A stretch of 64,000 nt of DNA from Ficedula albicollis (GCF_000247815.1 NC_021681.1:5640713-5704712), one strand, 5' to 3'; shown: positions 1-13,200, counted from the first letter of the stretch. A program made the numbers and translations. The notes: generated by a model not told the origin, from the sequence alone.

Positions 1-111
1 TGCATGGGGAGAAACTGCTGAAAAATGCCTCCATTTCCAGCTCTCTGCCAGCATCCCTTTGATGGGGAGTGTTGGGAAGAGAACCCCAACTTTATGACAG
101 GAGCTAAGCAT

Positions 112-275
112 CATAAAATCCTAGAATGGTTTGGGTTGGAAGGAACAGTCTTGTTCTACCCACCTGCCACAGGCAGGGGCACATTCCAGGTTGTTCCAAG
201 CCCCATCCAACCTGGCCTTGGCCACTTCCAGGGCCAAGCTTCTTCTTTAGCCACAGCTTCTCTGGGTAGAAGACA
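112..275 (-). mobile_element. CR1 retrotransposon 3' fragment
   Basis: The plus strand reads 'agaatggtttgggttggaag', then a degraded 'cctgccacaggcaggggcac', 'ccaagccccatccaacctgg' and 'agccacagcttctctgggt'. This is the reverse complement of the CR1 3' end, so the element lies on the minus strand. CR1 is the dominant LINE of bird genomes and most copies are 5'-truncated non-coding tails, as here. The last 40 bases lie inside the first unit of the 919-bp duplication, so the element was present before that duplication formed. No reverse-transcriptase coding sequence remains. Confidence 0.85.
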
Positions 276-2071
276 AGACATTGCTCCTGATCCAAGTAGC
301 TCCTCTGAAGTTTTCCAGTCACTTTGGGAAGCCAAGCCACTGGAACAGCTCTGAGCCAGGGACTCCAGGCCAGCCAGGGGTACTCAAGCTTCTCTAGCTG
401 GAGTAGCCAGAGGCTTCTTTCCAGAATATGAAACCTCTGCCCTTGGATTACTTAGAGGTTCTATAAGGTTCTATTCTAGGTACTACTGTCACGTTTCCAT
501 AAAATTCCAGAAGCTGAACTGACTCCTGGAAACTTCTCTGCTGGCAAACTCACTGCCCACGTCCCACTGGCTCCACCCTCCAATGAATTTAACCATTTCC
601 ATGCCAGGGAATGGGAATGGGTGGAACGAGCCCAGGTGTGCCCAGCCCCAGCAGCACAAGTCTGTTTAGCTACGGTGGAGGATCTGTGTCCTCCCTAGAG
701 GACATCCCTGGGATTTGCACAGGCTAAAGGCAGTGCCTGGGTGTCAGGGCTGTGACACCCCTGGAGCAGGGACCCCGGGGATGGAGCAGCAGGCTCTGGC
801 CCCAGTCAGCAGCACTCCAGAGCTCAGAGCCAGCCAGCAGAGCCTGGGTGTGATGGAAGTAATGAACAGCACAGCTCCAAATTAAAATCAAGCTAATGCA
901 AAGGGCAGGGACCTCACCTGTCACTCTGCTGTGGCTCTGCAGAGCTGCTCGGACTGTGCTGAGCTCACAACTCTGGGTTCCCTGACCCTGGGGGGCCGGG
1001 GCTGCTGTGCCATTCTAATGATGCTCCCGAGGGGAGCAGGGTGAAGGGCTCGAGGAAGGAGGGCTCGAGGGCAGCCACCTTTATTTAATGCACCATGACA
1101 GTGCATAACTAACACTCTTTATCTCCCTGCATTTTGCTGAGAGGTGGCAGTTCCAAGCTTCTTCTTTAGCCACAGCTTCTCTGGGTAGAAGACAAGACAT
1201 TGCTCCTGATCCAAGTAGCTCCTCTGAAGTTTTCCAGTCACTTTGGGAAGCCAAGCCACTGGAACAGCTCTGAGCCAGGGACTCCAGGCCAGCCAGGGGT
1301 ACTCAAGCTTCTCTAGCTGGAGTAGCCAGAGGCTTCTTTCCAGAATATGAAACCTCTGCCCTTGGATTACTTAGAGGTTCTATAAGGTTCTATTCTAGGT
1401 ACTACTGTCACGTTTCCATAAAATTCCAGAAGCTGAACTGACTCCTGGAAACTTCTCTGCTGGCAAACTCACTGCCCACGTCCCACTGGCTCCACCCTCC
1501 AATGAATTTAACCATTTCCATGCCAGGGAATGGGAATGGGTGGAACGAGCCCAGGTGTGCCCAGCCCCAGCAGCACAAGTCTGTTTAGCTACGGTGGAGG
1601 ATCTGTGTCCTCCCTAGAGGACATCCCTGGGATTTGCACAGGCTAAAGGCAGTGCCTGGGTGTCAGGGCTGTGACACCCCTGGAGCAGGGACCCCGGGGA
1701 TGGAGCAGCAGGCTCTGGCCCCAGTCAGCAGCACTCCAGAGCTCAGAGCCAGCCAGCAGAGCCTGGGTGTGATGGAAGTAATGAACAGCACAGCTCCAAA
1801 TTAAAATCAAGCTAATGCAAAGGGCAGGGACCTCACCTGTCACTCTGCTGTGGCTCTGCAGAGCTGCTCGGACTGTGCTGAGCTCACAACTCTGGGTTCC
1901 CTGACCCTGGGGGGCCGGGGCTGCTGTGCCATTCTAATGATGCTCCCGAGGGGAGCAGGGTGAAGGGCTCGAGGAAGGAGGGCTCGAGGGCAGCCACCTT
2001 TATTTAATGCACCATGACAGTGCATAACTAACACTCTTTATCTCCCTGCATTTTGCTGAGAGGTGGCAGTT
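234..2071. repeat. Perfect tandem duplication, 919-bp unit, two copies
   Basis: Unit 1 spans 234-1152 and unit 2 spans 1153-2071. I saw no mismatch by eye between them. The outer left flank joins at 'gggccaagct' and the outer right flank at 'cagttccagcgc', while the internal junction reads 'cagttccaagct', so the breakpoint shares only 'cca'. Apart from the CR1 tail at its start the unit is single-copy noncoding sequence with no recognisable gene. Identity over 919 bp means either a very recent duplication or a false duplication made during assembly. Confidence 0.93.
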
Positions 2072-3841
2072 CCAGCGCGGGGCTGATGAAGTCTCTCCCC
2101 ATCTTCCCGATGACAATGCTTAACTTTTGTCTCCTTCCTGACTCTTCCCCGTTGCTACTTCTGTTTGGAGGTGAGTGTTTTGTCCTTAAACAAGAGGCTG
2201 AGCTGTGAGACTTTTCTAACACTGGTCCTTTCCTCCTGCTTGACAAGGATGAGGAAATCTCCCCCACCTCTGAGGTATCCTGCCCTTCCACATATCACCT
2301 CTTCAAAAGTTAGGAGATTTTCATTATGGGAGAGGGAACACAAATAGAAACTTCCTTTTGCTTCCGTTGAAGGTCTTCTCCAAGCAGAAAGTGGGGCAGG
2401 AGGCCAGTCTTACATCCAGGTCACCTTTCTTGGCTGCAGCTTTGATTTGAAAATGCACTTGGAAAGCTGGGGAAGGAGTGTTTGTCAGGAGAGTGCTCTG
2501 GAGAAGGAGAGCTTTGTGTCTTGGAAGCCATAAAACCACTTCAGGGAGCTTTGTCTCACTCCTTAAGAGGTTTTGTGCCTAATTGAGGATTCAGTGAAGG
2601 CTCTTGCCTTTGAGAAAACAGTTTTGGAATAACTGTGTGTGCAGGGGGTGACCAGGGTGGGAAGAAATCCACCAAGGACCCCAAGTGTGAAAACTGCTGG
2701 GTTGTGACCCCAGGTATTTTCCTGCTCAGGAATGCCTGCCACGGTGCTGTGTCCTCTCCAAAGAGAAGAGGGAGAGTGCTATTTGTCCTTGCTGTTTGTT
2801 CAGAAGCCAGAATCCCTGTCAGGTTCTCCAGGCAGTCACAGTGAGGAGCTCGCTGGCTCCCCCGGGCTCACTGGGCACCTTTCCCCTTCCAGAGTGGAGT
2901 AAGGATGAAGTAAGGGTGCAGCAAAGATGAGCTCATGTCACTGAAATGCTTCACCCTGAGCCTCCCTCTTGGCACAGAGAAGTAGGAAGACTTTAACCCC
3001 ACTTTCTGCATTTCCAACATGCATTTCCTATTGCACGTGGTGTGGGGACACAATGCTGAGGGTGCAATCACTGCAGGGCTGGAGTGGGACATGCTGAGGG
3101 AGCTGTGGGAGCTCAAATTGGGAATCCACTCAATGCCAACAGCTGGGCAGAGCAGGAGGGCAGGTGCTGTGGTGCCAAACTGATCTGCTCCCAAGGAATG
3201 CAGAGCTCAGGAATGACACCCCTTCCAGCCCTCCTCTCAGCCCAGCAGCTCCTGCAGGGCTCAGCTGTCCCTGTCCCTGCCATCCCTCTGGGCTTCACCC
3301 TCCCCTTCCCACGTCTTTCTGAGACAGGAGGGGAATTGGAGCCCGGGGACCTGGCCAGTGGCACCTCGGAGGCCTCGGCATCAATCGATCCGTCAGGAAC
3401 CTGAGCACGGGGCATCTGCTGACTGGGGGAAACAGCCCGGTGATAAATTGGATCAGAAAAACCACAGAATATTGGCACTTGGGGATGCAGGAGAGCAGGG
3501 ACTGTGCTAAGGGAGAAGGGGCATAATAAATGGCTCCTTCTCAGAGGCCTGGGAATGCTGTCTCTGCAGTATGTGCTGTCCTGGCTGGGCAGGGACATGG
3601 GGACTGTTCTGGCCTGAGGTTTGGGCTGTGGCCTCTGGCTGGGCTCTGCAGGACGCCTGGTGCCCCTTCCAGGGATGCTGCTGGTAAATGGGGCTGGTTC
3701 CTGCAGAGGACAAGGTGGAGAGTGACATGACTGATAAGGGATTGGGAAATCCCAGGAAACTGAGCTGACAGATGATTGCTCCCCCTTGCCTGGAGGAAGA
3801 GGGGAGAGAAAAGGCTTCTGAAACCAGTTTTTTCTATTCCC
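2072..3841. other. Single-copy noncoding stretch
   Basis: Mixed-composition sequence without repeats or exons that I can recognise. Open frames on both strands, the longest 255 codons on the minus strand at 3113-3880, run through low-complexity proline/serine-rich translations and into the neighbouring CR1. They show no domain, and nothing suggests they are coding. Confidence 0.6.
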
Positions 3842-4250
3842 TAGAATCATGGAATAGGCTGAGCTGGAAGGGACCCACAAGGATCATCCAGTCCAACTCC
3901 TGGTTCTGCCCAGGACACTCCAACAATCCCACCCTGGGCATCTCTGACAGCATTATCCAAATGCTCCTGGAGCTCTGGCAGTCTTGGGGCTGTGCCCATT
4001 CCCTGGGGAGCCTGGGCAGTGCCCAGCACCCTCTGGGGGAAGAACCTTTCCCTGACATCCAACCTGAACCTCTCCTGACACAGCTCCAGCTGTTCCCTGC
4101 TCCTAACTCTGTGATTTTTGCCTCACCTGAACCTCTCCTGGGGAAGAACCTTTCCCTGACATCCAACCTGAACCTCTCCTGACACAGCTCCAGCTGTTCC
4201 CTGCTCCTAACTCTGTGATTTTTGCCTCAGAGGACCTGCAGCACTGCAGG
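3842..4250 (-). mobile_element. CR1 retrotransposon fragment, second subfamily
   Basis: Begins 'gaatcatggaataggctgag' followed by 'gacccacaaggatcatccag', 'ctggagctctggcag' and 'cagcaccctctgggggaaga'. This CR1 3' variant differs from the one at 13453 and from most others in the window. It is inserted on the minus strand and contains a 104-bp internal tandem duplication (see 4036-4243). It is non-coding and 5'-truncated. Confidence 0.88.
4036..4243. repeat. 104-bp tandem duplication inside a CR1
   Basis: The segment starting 'ggggaagaacctttccctga' at 4036 recurs at 4140 with the same spacing to 'gtgatttttgcctc' (4111 and 4215). The copies look identical. The duplication lies wholly within the CR1 fragment and is not part of the usual CR1 3' end. 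Confidence 0.9.
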
Positions 4251-6161
4251 ACCCAGTGAGGGACCTTGCTAGAGGTCAGGGCCAGGCTCAGGCTTCTCCT
4301 CCAAGATGAGGGGGAGGATTGAGTCATGCAACAGCGCCTAAGCTGCTTCCCAAATCCTTAAAGCACAGCTTAAGGCAGTGAAGCGATCCCAGCAGCACGG
4401 GGAGGAATCACTGACAAACAGGGAGGATCCAGGAGCTGGGGAATGGCAAGGGGAGCACCTGGAGCCAGGTGGGCTCAGCTTGCTGCTGCCTGGAAAAGAG
4501 GGACGTGGATGTGGGTGGGCAGGGAAGTCAGAAAGGATTAATGCATGTCCTGCTGAGGGGATGAGCCACACACACATTGCTGCCTCCACACAGTGATCCA
4601 GAGGAGCCAAGGATGGGATGTTCATCAGGAGGCTCAATGGAGCTTAAATACCTCCTACACACACAGGAGCTGCAGGAACACTCAGCACCTGCCAGGAAGG
4701 GATTTCCATGCCAGGTCCTGCTCCTCTGGAGACCCTGTCATTTCCCCCCAGTGAGGGAGAGGTCAGAGAAAGAGCTGCTGTTGGGGCTCGTGTGCCACTG
4801 GGATGTGCTTGCAGAGGAGGATGGGGACAAATGGCATCACTAACAGCTTGTGTGGCAGAGCAGCCTGAAAACCCAGGAGCAGCTGGCGCTGCAGAACGCC
4901 TTTGGAAGGTCTGGATCTATGGAGCTGTGTGGAAATAAACTACCAAGCTGACAACAGTTCTCCCACCCTTCCAAAAGCATGGCACAGAGGAAAATGGGTT
5001 CAACTCCTGCTCATCCCAGAGGAGGGAAATGGATGCTGAACGGGGCTGGGGATGGTGGGCTCCTGCAGCACTGATCACTTGGAACATCTCAATTGTCACG
5101 GCTGGTTTGAAAGAAAATCTGGGGCTGGAGGAGTGCAGAGCACACTGAGACCATGCTGGAACCATGAAACGCCTGGGGACATCTGGAGGGAACAGCACAG
5201 CATTTAAATGTGTAACTCTATCTGGAAGAGTCGATTAAGATGTCACAAACACCTATGGAAAACCAGGCCCTTCTGCTGGCCCTCAACAGTAGGAACTGAT
5301 TTGGGAAGGTTGCAAAGAGGCACCTCCTGGAGAAACTCTGTGAGTAACTGGATCATGAACCGGCTGGAAGGGGACTCCAGGGAGCAGTAACTGTGTCCCT
5401 GAGGAGCAGAGGGCTGGGGGGAACAGTCAGGCTGGCTCCTGGCTGTCTCCACACATTTAGGACACACGCTCAGACCTCCCCCCGTCTCCTGGGACCACCC
5501 AAACCCCCTTGCTGAACTCCAACAAGCCTTTCCTGCAGCACTTCTCCAACTGGCTTTTTGGTTTTTCTGGGCCTTGAGTGTTGGAACTTCCCACCAGCTT
5601 GGACTTACTTGGGGCTGCATCCATGGAGCAAATTCCTCCCCTGGCCACTCAGCATGTGCATTGAGGGTCAGGAAAAAACCTGGTCGCAGCTTGAGGTTTG
5701 TGGTATAAAACTCTCTCTGGCAAAGGTTCAAAGCAAAGGTCATTAAGATGCAAGACAACTTCCCCTGGAGAATGAGTTTGCTAATTAAAAATGCATTAAT
5801 AAATCCAACGTTTCAGGCACAGACATGGTGAAGGAGCAGTCAGGAGTTATTAAGCAGAGTGAGGAGGCAGGAGCAGACGAGTCCAAGTCCTGAGCCCTTG
5901 GCACAGGGAGTCACTGAGGTGGATTGAGAAGGGAGGGGATCACACACAGAAAGAACTCTGTTTGTCCCCAGCCCTGTGAGTGGCCACGGCTATGGATGAG
6001 AGCTGGGAAACATCCTGATATGCCCCACAGCTGGAACCTGTGACCTGTCACCTTGCTGGTGCCAGAATCAACCAGCCCTGAGTAACTGCGGGTTCCAAAG
6101 GCTGCTCGGGTGGAGCTGCTCAGAGGCTCTCCTCAGTATGGCATTGCCTACTGCATGGTGC
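4244..6161. other. Single-copy noncoding stretch with one AT-rich patch
   Basis: No gene or known repeat recognised. Most of it is ordinary G+C-moderate noncoding sequence. A short patch at about 5735-5830 is AT-rich with clustered homeodomain-type cores ('gctaattaaaaatgcattaa'). It could be a small regulatory element, but nothing further supports that. Confidence 0.5.
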
Positions 6162-6807
6162 TGTAATGGGTTTGAAATCAAAACCAGTGAGAGACTCCGA
6201 GTCAGAAGTACAATTTAATAGGGGGGGGAAAAAAGGAAAAAATAAAATACATGCAATAGTACAAAAGAAAACCACTGACAGAGTGAGAATACAACCTGAC
6301 ACCCAGCAAGTTAGGGTGGTGGCAGCAGTCCAGATGACGTGTTTTTTTTGAAGCAGTGATCCTGTAGAAAGGTCTGGTAGCTCTTGTCCTCTGGAAACCA
6401 GTGGGTAAGGGCTGCTTTGGTATTCCAAATCTCAGACTTTATCAATGTTTGGCTCCTCCCCCTGGCTGGAGCATCTCCCAGTGGGACGATGTAATTTTAT
6501 CAGCCATGCAGTGGGACTCGATGGCCCATTAACAGGAGATATCTCCTGGAGGGAGGATGGGTTGGGGAAAAGATAAAGATGACTGCCCCACCTGGTTTTA
6601 GCAGCTGGCCCATTAGCAGAGGATATCTCCTGGAGGAAAGATGGGTTGTGGAAAAGATAAAGAACAATTAACCCACCTGGTTTTAGCAGCTGGCCCATTA
6701 GCAGAGAATATCTCCCACAGAGATCAGAATCACTGCCCCACCTGGTTTCAGCAGATGGTGATAGAATACACACTTTTGGGCACATCTTTACATTGTAACC
6801 TAGGACA
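6162..6807 (-). mobile_element. Solo endogenous retrovirus LTR, complete
   Basis: On the minus strand the element starts TGTCCT and ends ATTACA, the TG...CA ends expected of an LTR. It is bracketed by near-identical 5-bp repeats, GGTGC (6157-6161) and GGTAC (6808-6812) as read on the plus strand, which fit a target-site duplication. A second copy of the family lies at 34195 in the opposite orientation with a perfect 5-bp duplication. Near the 3' end on the minus strand is an ATTAAA polyadenylation-type signal. No gag, pol or env sequence is attached, so this is a solo LTR left by recombination between the two ends of a provirus. A 5-bp duplication is typical of class III (ERVL-like) elements. 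That class assignment is inferred. Confidence 0.85.
6525..6759 (-). repeat. Three tandem repeats in the LTR U3 region
   Basis: Three units of about 84-85 bp start at 6525, 6609 and 6694. Each opens with 'cccatta' and contains 'gatatctcc' or 'aatatctccc' and the shared 'cacctggtttt/cagcag'. The first two also carry 'gggaaaagataaag'-type A-rich, GATA-containing sequence. They lie in the 5' half of the LTR (minus strand), where U3 enhancer repeats are normally found. The role is inferred from position. Confidence 0.75.
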
Positions 6808-8397
6808 GGTACCAAACCGTGTTCCTCCTTCCCCTGTGTGGGTTTTGGCACCCCAGCCTGGCCTTGTCCCTGGCAGGACTCGCTGAGTACCCAGACACAT
6901 CGGGCAGGCAGGGGAGGTTAAACAGTGCTGCTGTCTCCTGGGTTAATGATGTCCCAGATGATGCCAGCAGAACATTATTTACTGAGGACACGGAGCAGGC
7001 AATCGCTCTGCAGGAGCAGGTGATAAATCTTGTTACATCCCAGCGATCCCATCCCTGCTCCTCACAGCAGAGCCTGCTCCGGGGGCACAGGGATGGATTT
7101 TGGCGCTCTTAAAACAGAAGGACACGTTGGCAAACCAAACACTGGGTTCTGTTGGATCCTTTCAGGGACAAACCTTAGGGAGGCTGACCACGGGGTGCCC
7201 CCACAATGGCTGGCTTCAGCCAGAGCAGCTGGGTGGTCCCAGGAGGTATGGACAAACTTCCAAGGAAAGACACAGTTCCCACAAGGACACAGTTCCTCAG
7301 CTCACCTTTTCTGCCCGCACTGGTTCCTCTTTTCCTGGAAAGTCTGCAGGCTCCAGACTCCCCCAGTTTCTTGCCCACTCCCAGTGATCCAGGTGCTCTT
7401 TGCATCCAGGAATTATCAGCCAATCCCTCCTCAGTGTAAGAGTTGTTCTAAAAAGGCATTTTTCAGGTGCTATTGCTACCAGAGAGATTTGCCAGCAACT
7501 AATGCTTTCCATTAAAACTGCCACATGCCAGGAGCAGAGAGGGACTTATTTGTGGCAGTGGGCTGCCCTCCACCCTCTGCTCTGCATGGAGCACTGGTGG
7601 ACAACTACATGGAATCTTTAGGGTTGGAAAAGCCCTCCAAGGTCATGGAGTCCATCCATTAACCCACAGCCCCAAGCACCACATCTCTGCAGATGAGAGG
7701 GGATTATTCCCACGCTGGGATGTCACAGAGGGATGTGTTGAGGCTCCTTGAACTTAGTGACAGGAGCATTCATAGAGCAGAGGCCAAGGATAAGGGGAAA
7801 TAGAGGATTCATGATCCAAAATTGTGCCCAAAAAGTCACAGCTGATGTTCTGGAGCTGCTCTGTTCTCTGAAAATGTTGAAACTCTTCCCTCAATCTGTC
7901 CCCACCTTCATCTTTTGCAGGAAGATGTGACCTTGTCCTTCTTGGGAAGAGTCTTCTTGGCTGGTCAGGGAAGATATGTTCCTGTCTTGTCAACCTCCTC
8001 AAGCACTTCAGAGTGGGAATGGCCATCGATAAATAGATTTTTCTTGGCTCTCACCCTGCCTGGCTTAATTCTTGGGTAATTTACTGTGCCATTTCCTGAC
8101 ATGCTGCTAAAATGTACAGCAGGGAACTGGCAGGAGAGGAGCCAGAGCTCCTCTGAGGAGATGGGGGTCAGGTCCTGGTGGAGGAGGGGATGTCCCAGGG
8201 TGTCACCGAGTGCAACCAACGTGGTGTCCAGAGAGGGCTGCTGTTAATTGAATTGAAGAAGACAAATGGCCCTTAGCTCCGTCTCCAAAGGACAATAACT
8301 GCACTGATAATGAAGCTGAACTCCCTAATCCTCATCCTGGGGATCTGTGAAGTTATGTAATTGATGGAATATCATTAAGAAAGAGGAAAATGTCCAA
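6808..8397. other. Noncoding stretch between LTR and G run
   Basis: Apart from the CR1 fragment at 7609-7700, no repeat or gene is recognisable. Open frames of up to 161 codons (7030-7515) have no domain and change character every few dozen codons. Confidence 0.55.
7609..7700 (-). mobile_element. Short CR1 fragment
   Basis: The sequence 'gggttggaaaagccctccaa' followed by 'ggtcatggagtcc', 'ccattaacccacagc' and 'caagcaccacatc' matches the CR1 subfamily that also appears at 16848, 33108 and 35592. It sits on the minus strand and is degraded and non-coding. Confidence 0.7.
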
Positions 8398-8848
<451 letters not shown>

Positions 8849-8849
8849 A

Positions 8850-9540
8850 GGGGGGAAGTTTACAGAATTTGCTGAGATCTGATGCTTACAGCCAAACTTC
8901 AGAGCCAGCTTTTCTGAAGCATGGAGACCTTGAGTCACATTTTTCATCCTCCTTCCCTGTTTTTTTTAAAGGCAAAATTACATTCCAGGCAATGATTGCA
9001 GTGACATTACGCTCAAGTGATCAAAACCTGTTTTGCTGCACCAGTGTCAGCTGTTAAAGGGACAAGTGCCTGTGATGAATGTTTGATATCTGCCCATCTT
9101 CCCAGAGACGTATCCCAGGAGGAGGACAGGGCACAATTGGATCAGCTCAGCGTTCCCCTGGCATTTCTGTGGCCTCTGGAGCCTCGTTTCTCAAAGAGCT
9201 CCAGGCCAGCTTGGCAGGGGGGGATCACTCCTGATGCTTTGATGAGCAGCCTTTGGCTGTGGGTGGAGGAACCTTCCTGACAGAAAACAGCAGTTTGTCA
9301 TCACTGAACCCTTTCGCAGGTGCTGAACAGCCTCAGCTGGGAAAAAGGCTCTCTGGTGAAAGGCTGGAAGTAAAGCTCCAAGCAAACCATGGTGGTATCC
9401 CATGTGCTGTCCTTTGGGCAGCAGTCCCACATCCCCCCAGACCAAGGAGGGGGAACCAGGGGCATCTGGGAGATGCAGAATGTTGATAAATTGATAAATT
9501 GCTGGGTGTTGATGCCATGAATTCCATTCACAGAATAATG
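8850..9540. other. Single-copy noncoding stretch
   Basis: No repeat or gene recognised. There is some AT-rich sequence near 8975-9030, but not enough to call a regulatory element. Confidence 0.5.
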
Positions 9541-9690
9541 TCATAGAATCTCTGGATGGTTTGGGGTGGAGGGGGACTTTAACATCACCTCATTCCACCC
9601 CCTGCCATGGGCAGGGACACCTCCCACTAGGCCAGGCTGCTCCAAGCCCCATCCAGCCTGGTCTGGAACGCTTCCACCCTTCCACAGTCC
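9541..9690 (-). mobile_element. CR1 3' fragment
   Basis: Begins 'catagaatctctggatggtt' and continues through 'ccaccccctgccatgggcag', 'ggacacctcccactaggcca' and 'ccaagccccatccagcctgg'. This is the 3' terminal part of CR1 on the minus strand, cut short after about 150 bp. Confidence 0.9.
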
Positions 9691-9924
9691 CTCTGCTCAT
9701 TCACCACACAGTGTGGATCCTTGGGAGCATCTTCTGGAGCTCAGAGCTGCAGCAAGGAGCACAGGCTGGTCCAAGGAAAAGCCTTCTTCCCCGTGCTGAG
9801 GGTGCAGGCAGTGGGTGGAAATCTGCTTCCCTGGAAGCAGGACCATGGCTGCTATTCCAGAAACCTTGTGCACAGTTTTCCATAACACCCCTGGCCTCAG
9901 AACTGCGTGCTCTCCTCTAACACC

Positions 9925-10240
9925 ACCTAAGTGATTTCCCCCTAGGCAGTAAGGTTAAGTCATAGGAAATAATTTCTATTTTTAATAACGTTTTTGCTAA
10001 ATATCCTGTCCCTGACTTTCCCCAGAGGCTCCGAATCCATCTGCAATAAGGGGGCTTTCAAAAGGCTTTAATAATAAATATAATACCACCATTCTTTTAT
10101 GCTTGTAACTATTCATGCTTGACTGAATTCCCTGATCTTTTTATGGGGCTGTTGAAATATATTGTGTAAGTCAAGGGCAGGCCTGGTTTTAAGCTTCTTG
10201 TGCTCCCCTGTTTTAATTCCTTTTATCTCCAGGTAACAGT
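9925..10240. promoter_or_regulatory. Candidate conserved noncoding element, AT-rich
   Basis: A patch of balanced, non-repetitive, AT-rich sequence in otherwise G+C-richer surroundings. It contains 'tttttaataacg', 'aaggctttaataataaatat' and 'cttgtaactattcatgcttg'. It has no open frame and no repeat similarity. Such patches in bird genomes are often conserved enhancers, but conservation cannot be judged from one sequence. Confidence 0.35.
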
Positions 10241-13200
10241 CTGGATAATGCTGTCCTGGTGTTCCATGTTACCCATGCTCAATAGGAACCACCTCCATAT
10301 TCAACCCTGCTGTCCCCAGGGTGGGGAGAACCCTGTTTTCCAAGAAAAATGCAAAATTCTGAATATCTTCTCAGCCCAGCTCCATTTATGTCTTGCTAAT
10401 GCTCCCTCTCCATTGGTTTTATTTACTCCCAGATACCACACCTCTTAGAGACCCTTTATCTTTCCTCTCCCACACTGCTTTGGAAGCAAAGTTCCCCTCT
10501 CCAAAGGCTCCAGGGATGAGTTGCCCTCACCTGGGACCCCCACACACCCACCCATCCTCCACACAGTGCCCCAGCAGCTCCATTTAATCGTGTCTGAGCT
10601 GTGCTTGAGGAGTTCCTCCTCTCCCACCTGCTCTTCCAGGACCTCTGTAGCCCCTTTCCTTTGGCATTTTTTCCTCTCTGAGCTGTTGGTTTCTCTCTCT
10701 CTGACCCCTTTCACCTCGCAGCATTCTCCTGCTGCCCAGCCAGGCTTGTGCTGTGCCCTGGCTGTGTCTTTGCTCAGCTTTTCCTCACATCTGAGTGCTC
10801 TGGAGCCAGGGAAGCCCTTGGCTCAGCAGCAGAGCAGAGGGAGTTTGCCCCTGAGCGTGACAGGCAGTGTGATGGGAACTTCTGAACTAATTTGCTGTAA
10901 ACAATGATCCATAATAGGTCACTTGTCTCTTCAGCAACTCAGCAATTAAATCCATCAGAGCCACGGATGTAACTGGGCTGCTGGCAATTAGCACAGGAGG
11001 AGCCAGAGGGCCTTTCCAGTGATTTCCATCCCACTGCTTTGGGGGTGTTTTGGTCTTTGGGCTGAGCTGTTTGAGCCCAGGATCCCCTGTGCCTCACCCA
11101 AGGGTCCTGGAGAACCCAAAGACTTGAGGTCTGAAGGCCCCTAGGTACAGAGAAGGCTCGGGGTACCCTCCTGATGGAGAATAGTCCTGCAGAAGGGGTG
11201 AACCAGAGCTGCTCCCACTTACCCCTGGAGTCTGTCTGCTATGTTAAAGCAGAGCAGAGTGGGAATCTGCCTTGTCCTCCCAGCAGGGAAGAGCAGGTTT
11301 TGCTCATGCCTTTGGTTTCATGACATGGAATAAGTAGACCTATTCCAAGAGAAAGAAGAAACTTCTTAGGGGAAAAAAAAAATATCCTGCAGTTTCCCAG
11401 AAGCTGGGACTAAGCAGCAAAAGAAGGTCTTGAATGAGACTGTTTGTGACCCTAGGTGAGGAAGCATGAAGGAGCTCTTGGATTTCAAACTGCAGAGCAG
11501 AAACTCTGCCAAGATCAGCCTTTGCCTGCAGAGTTTGGAGCGGGGCCAGCCCTGGAGTCCTGCTGCCTCCTGGCTCAGGAGGCCTCTGGGGACAGATTGG
11601 GAGGATTTCAGGAGTGGCTGGTGATAACAGAGGGTCTGAGACAGCTCAAATCAGTCACCTTGAAAATCAGGGACTTTCATGTCATTTCCAGTTGGGCCAT
11701 TAAGTATCAAAGCCCATAAAACCATTCACCCTCTTCTGCTGTGGCTTCCTCATCCAGCCTCCCCCTCTCTGTCAGGATAAACTGCTCCATCCCACAAGGA
11801 TTGCCTCAGGTACCCTGGATTTCAGCTACATACATTATTTTTATCTCTCACACTATTTTGCTTGGCTTTTGAACATCCAGGATCACTCCTGGATCTGTAA
11901 TTTTAACAGTGAGGACATGAACTAGGGGATTTTCCTTTCACTAGTGTGCCTCCATTCGCTGCTGGGAGTTAAACCAGGCCTTGCTGGAGCACAACAATGG
12001 GAATTCTTTGACTTCCCTGCTGAAAACACTTCTTCACCTGCAAAACACTTCTGCAGCATTATCACAAAAATTCCCTAGCATCCCTTGCCCATCCCAGTTA
12101 ATTGTTTGGTGCTGCTGTTTCTACCCACCCCAGAAGGGACACTTTGCTGCAGACATTATTTTAGGAGAAAAGTTGAGGTTATTAAGTTGAACAAATAATA
12201 TTTGAAGGGATCAACCCACCCCAATCTCCACAGAAAGGTGATGTCAGCACGAGAGGAGCTGCCAGGACTTAAGCAGAGAAGCACAAAGTTACCTTTATTG
12301 TTGAAAATTTACTTTTGAGGTAGCAAAAGCACCATCAGTGGTCGACTTGTTTAAGGTCCTGTCTTTTCCCAACCATCCTACCAAAATGAGCTTTACTGCA
12401 AAATAGATGAAAATGGAGAAATTTCAGGAATGGAAAGTGCTGTGGTTTCTAATGTGGAAAGCACTTTGGAGGTGCCTTGAATTTTTGATGGGAAATAAAG
12501 GCTCAGTTTTTTGGGGGGTGCAGGTGGCATGTCACACAGACATAGACTGATGCAGGGCAGGCCTGAGCTTCCATCAGGACAGGAATTCAGCTCCTGGGCA
12601 CTTCCAGCACTGTTCCAGGTGCAGGGTGGGACGAGGAGCAGCCAGGGAGGCTGCAAGCCCTTGGGTGTGGGAAAAACCACTTCCCCATCCCCCTGGAGCT
12701 CCTCTTCATCCTGGCTCTCCAGACACATTCCCAAAGGAGATGTAGGGACTATGGGATGTTTCTTCCAAGGCTGGCAGGGAATCCCAGTGCCTGGATGAAG
12801 CTGGGGAAGAGAGATGAAGAGAGCAGAAATCAGAGACACTGATGTCAGCTCGGGATGAGTTAGATAAAGATATAAGCTTGGAGCAATCCCAATTGCCCAT
12901 GGGGGAAAAAATGGATTTTTGCCAGCCCTTGCTCCATCCCATAAGGGAAACAGGCTTGTTTCCAAAGGAAGAAGGCAGGTGAGGAAGGAGCTCCCACTGT
13001 GTGGAAATTGGGCTGAGCAGAGGAGGCATCACAGACAGCTGTATGGAGCTGTCTGGCACGTGGTCATTAAAGGTGACTGCTGTCCCCTGGTGTCACCAGG
13101 ACTGGTGGAGCAGTGGAGCAGGAAGGCCCCAGGGTTTCCTGGCAGCCCTTCAAAGCAGTGGCTGTGAGCTGTGCCCTCAGGCAGCTCTGGCAGGGGACAG

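Noticed and set aside
724..2034. Pair of repeated open frames (66 and 64 codons, each twice)
   Set aside because: They are duplicated because the 919-bp segment is duplicated. Neither has a domain or a convincing gene context.
3113..3880. 255-codon minus-strand frame as a candidate protein
   Set aside because: The longest frame not driven by a simple repeat, but Ser/Pro/Gln-rich with no domain. It overlaps a CR1 at one end and has no splice or promoter evidence. A frame of this length is expected by chance in G+C-rich DNA.
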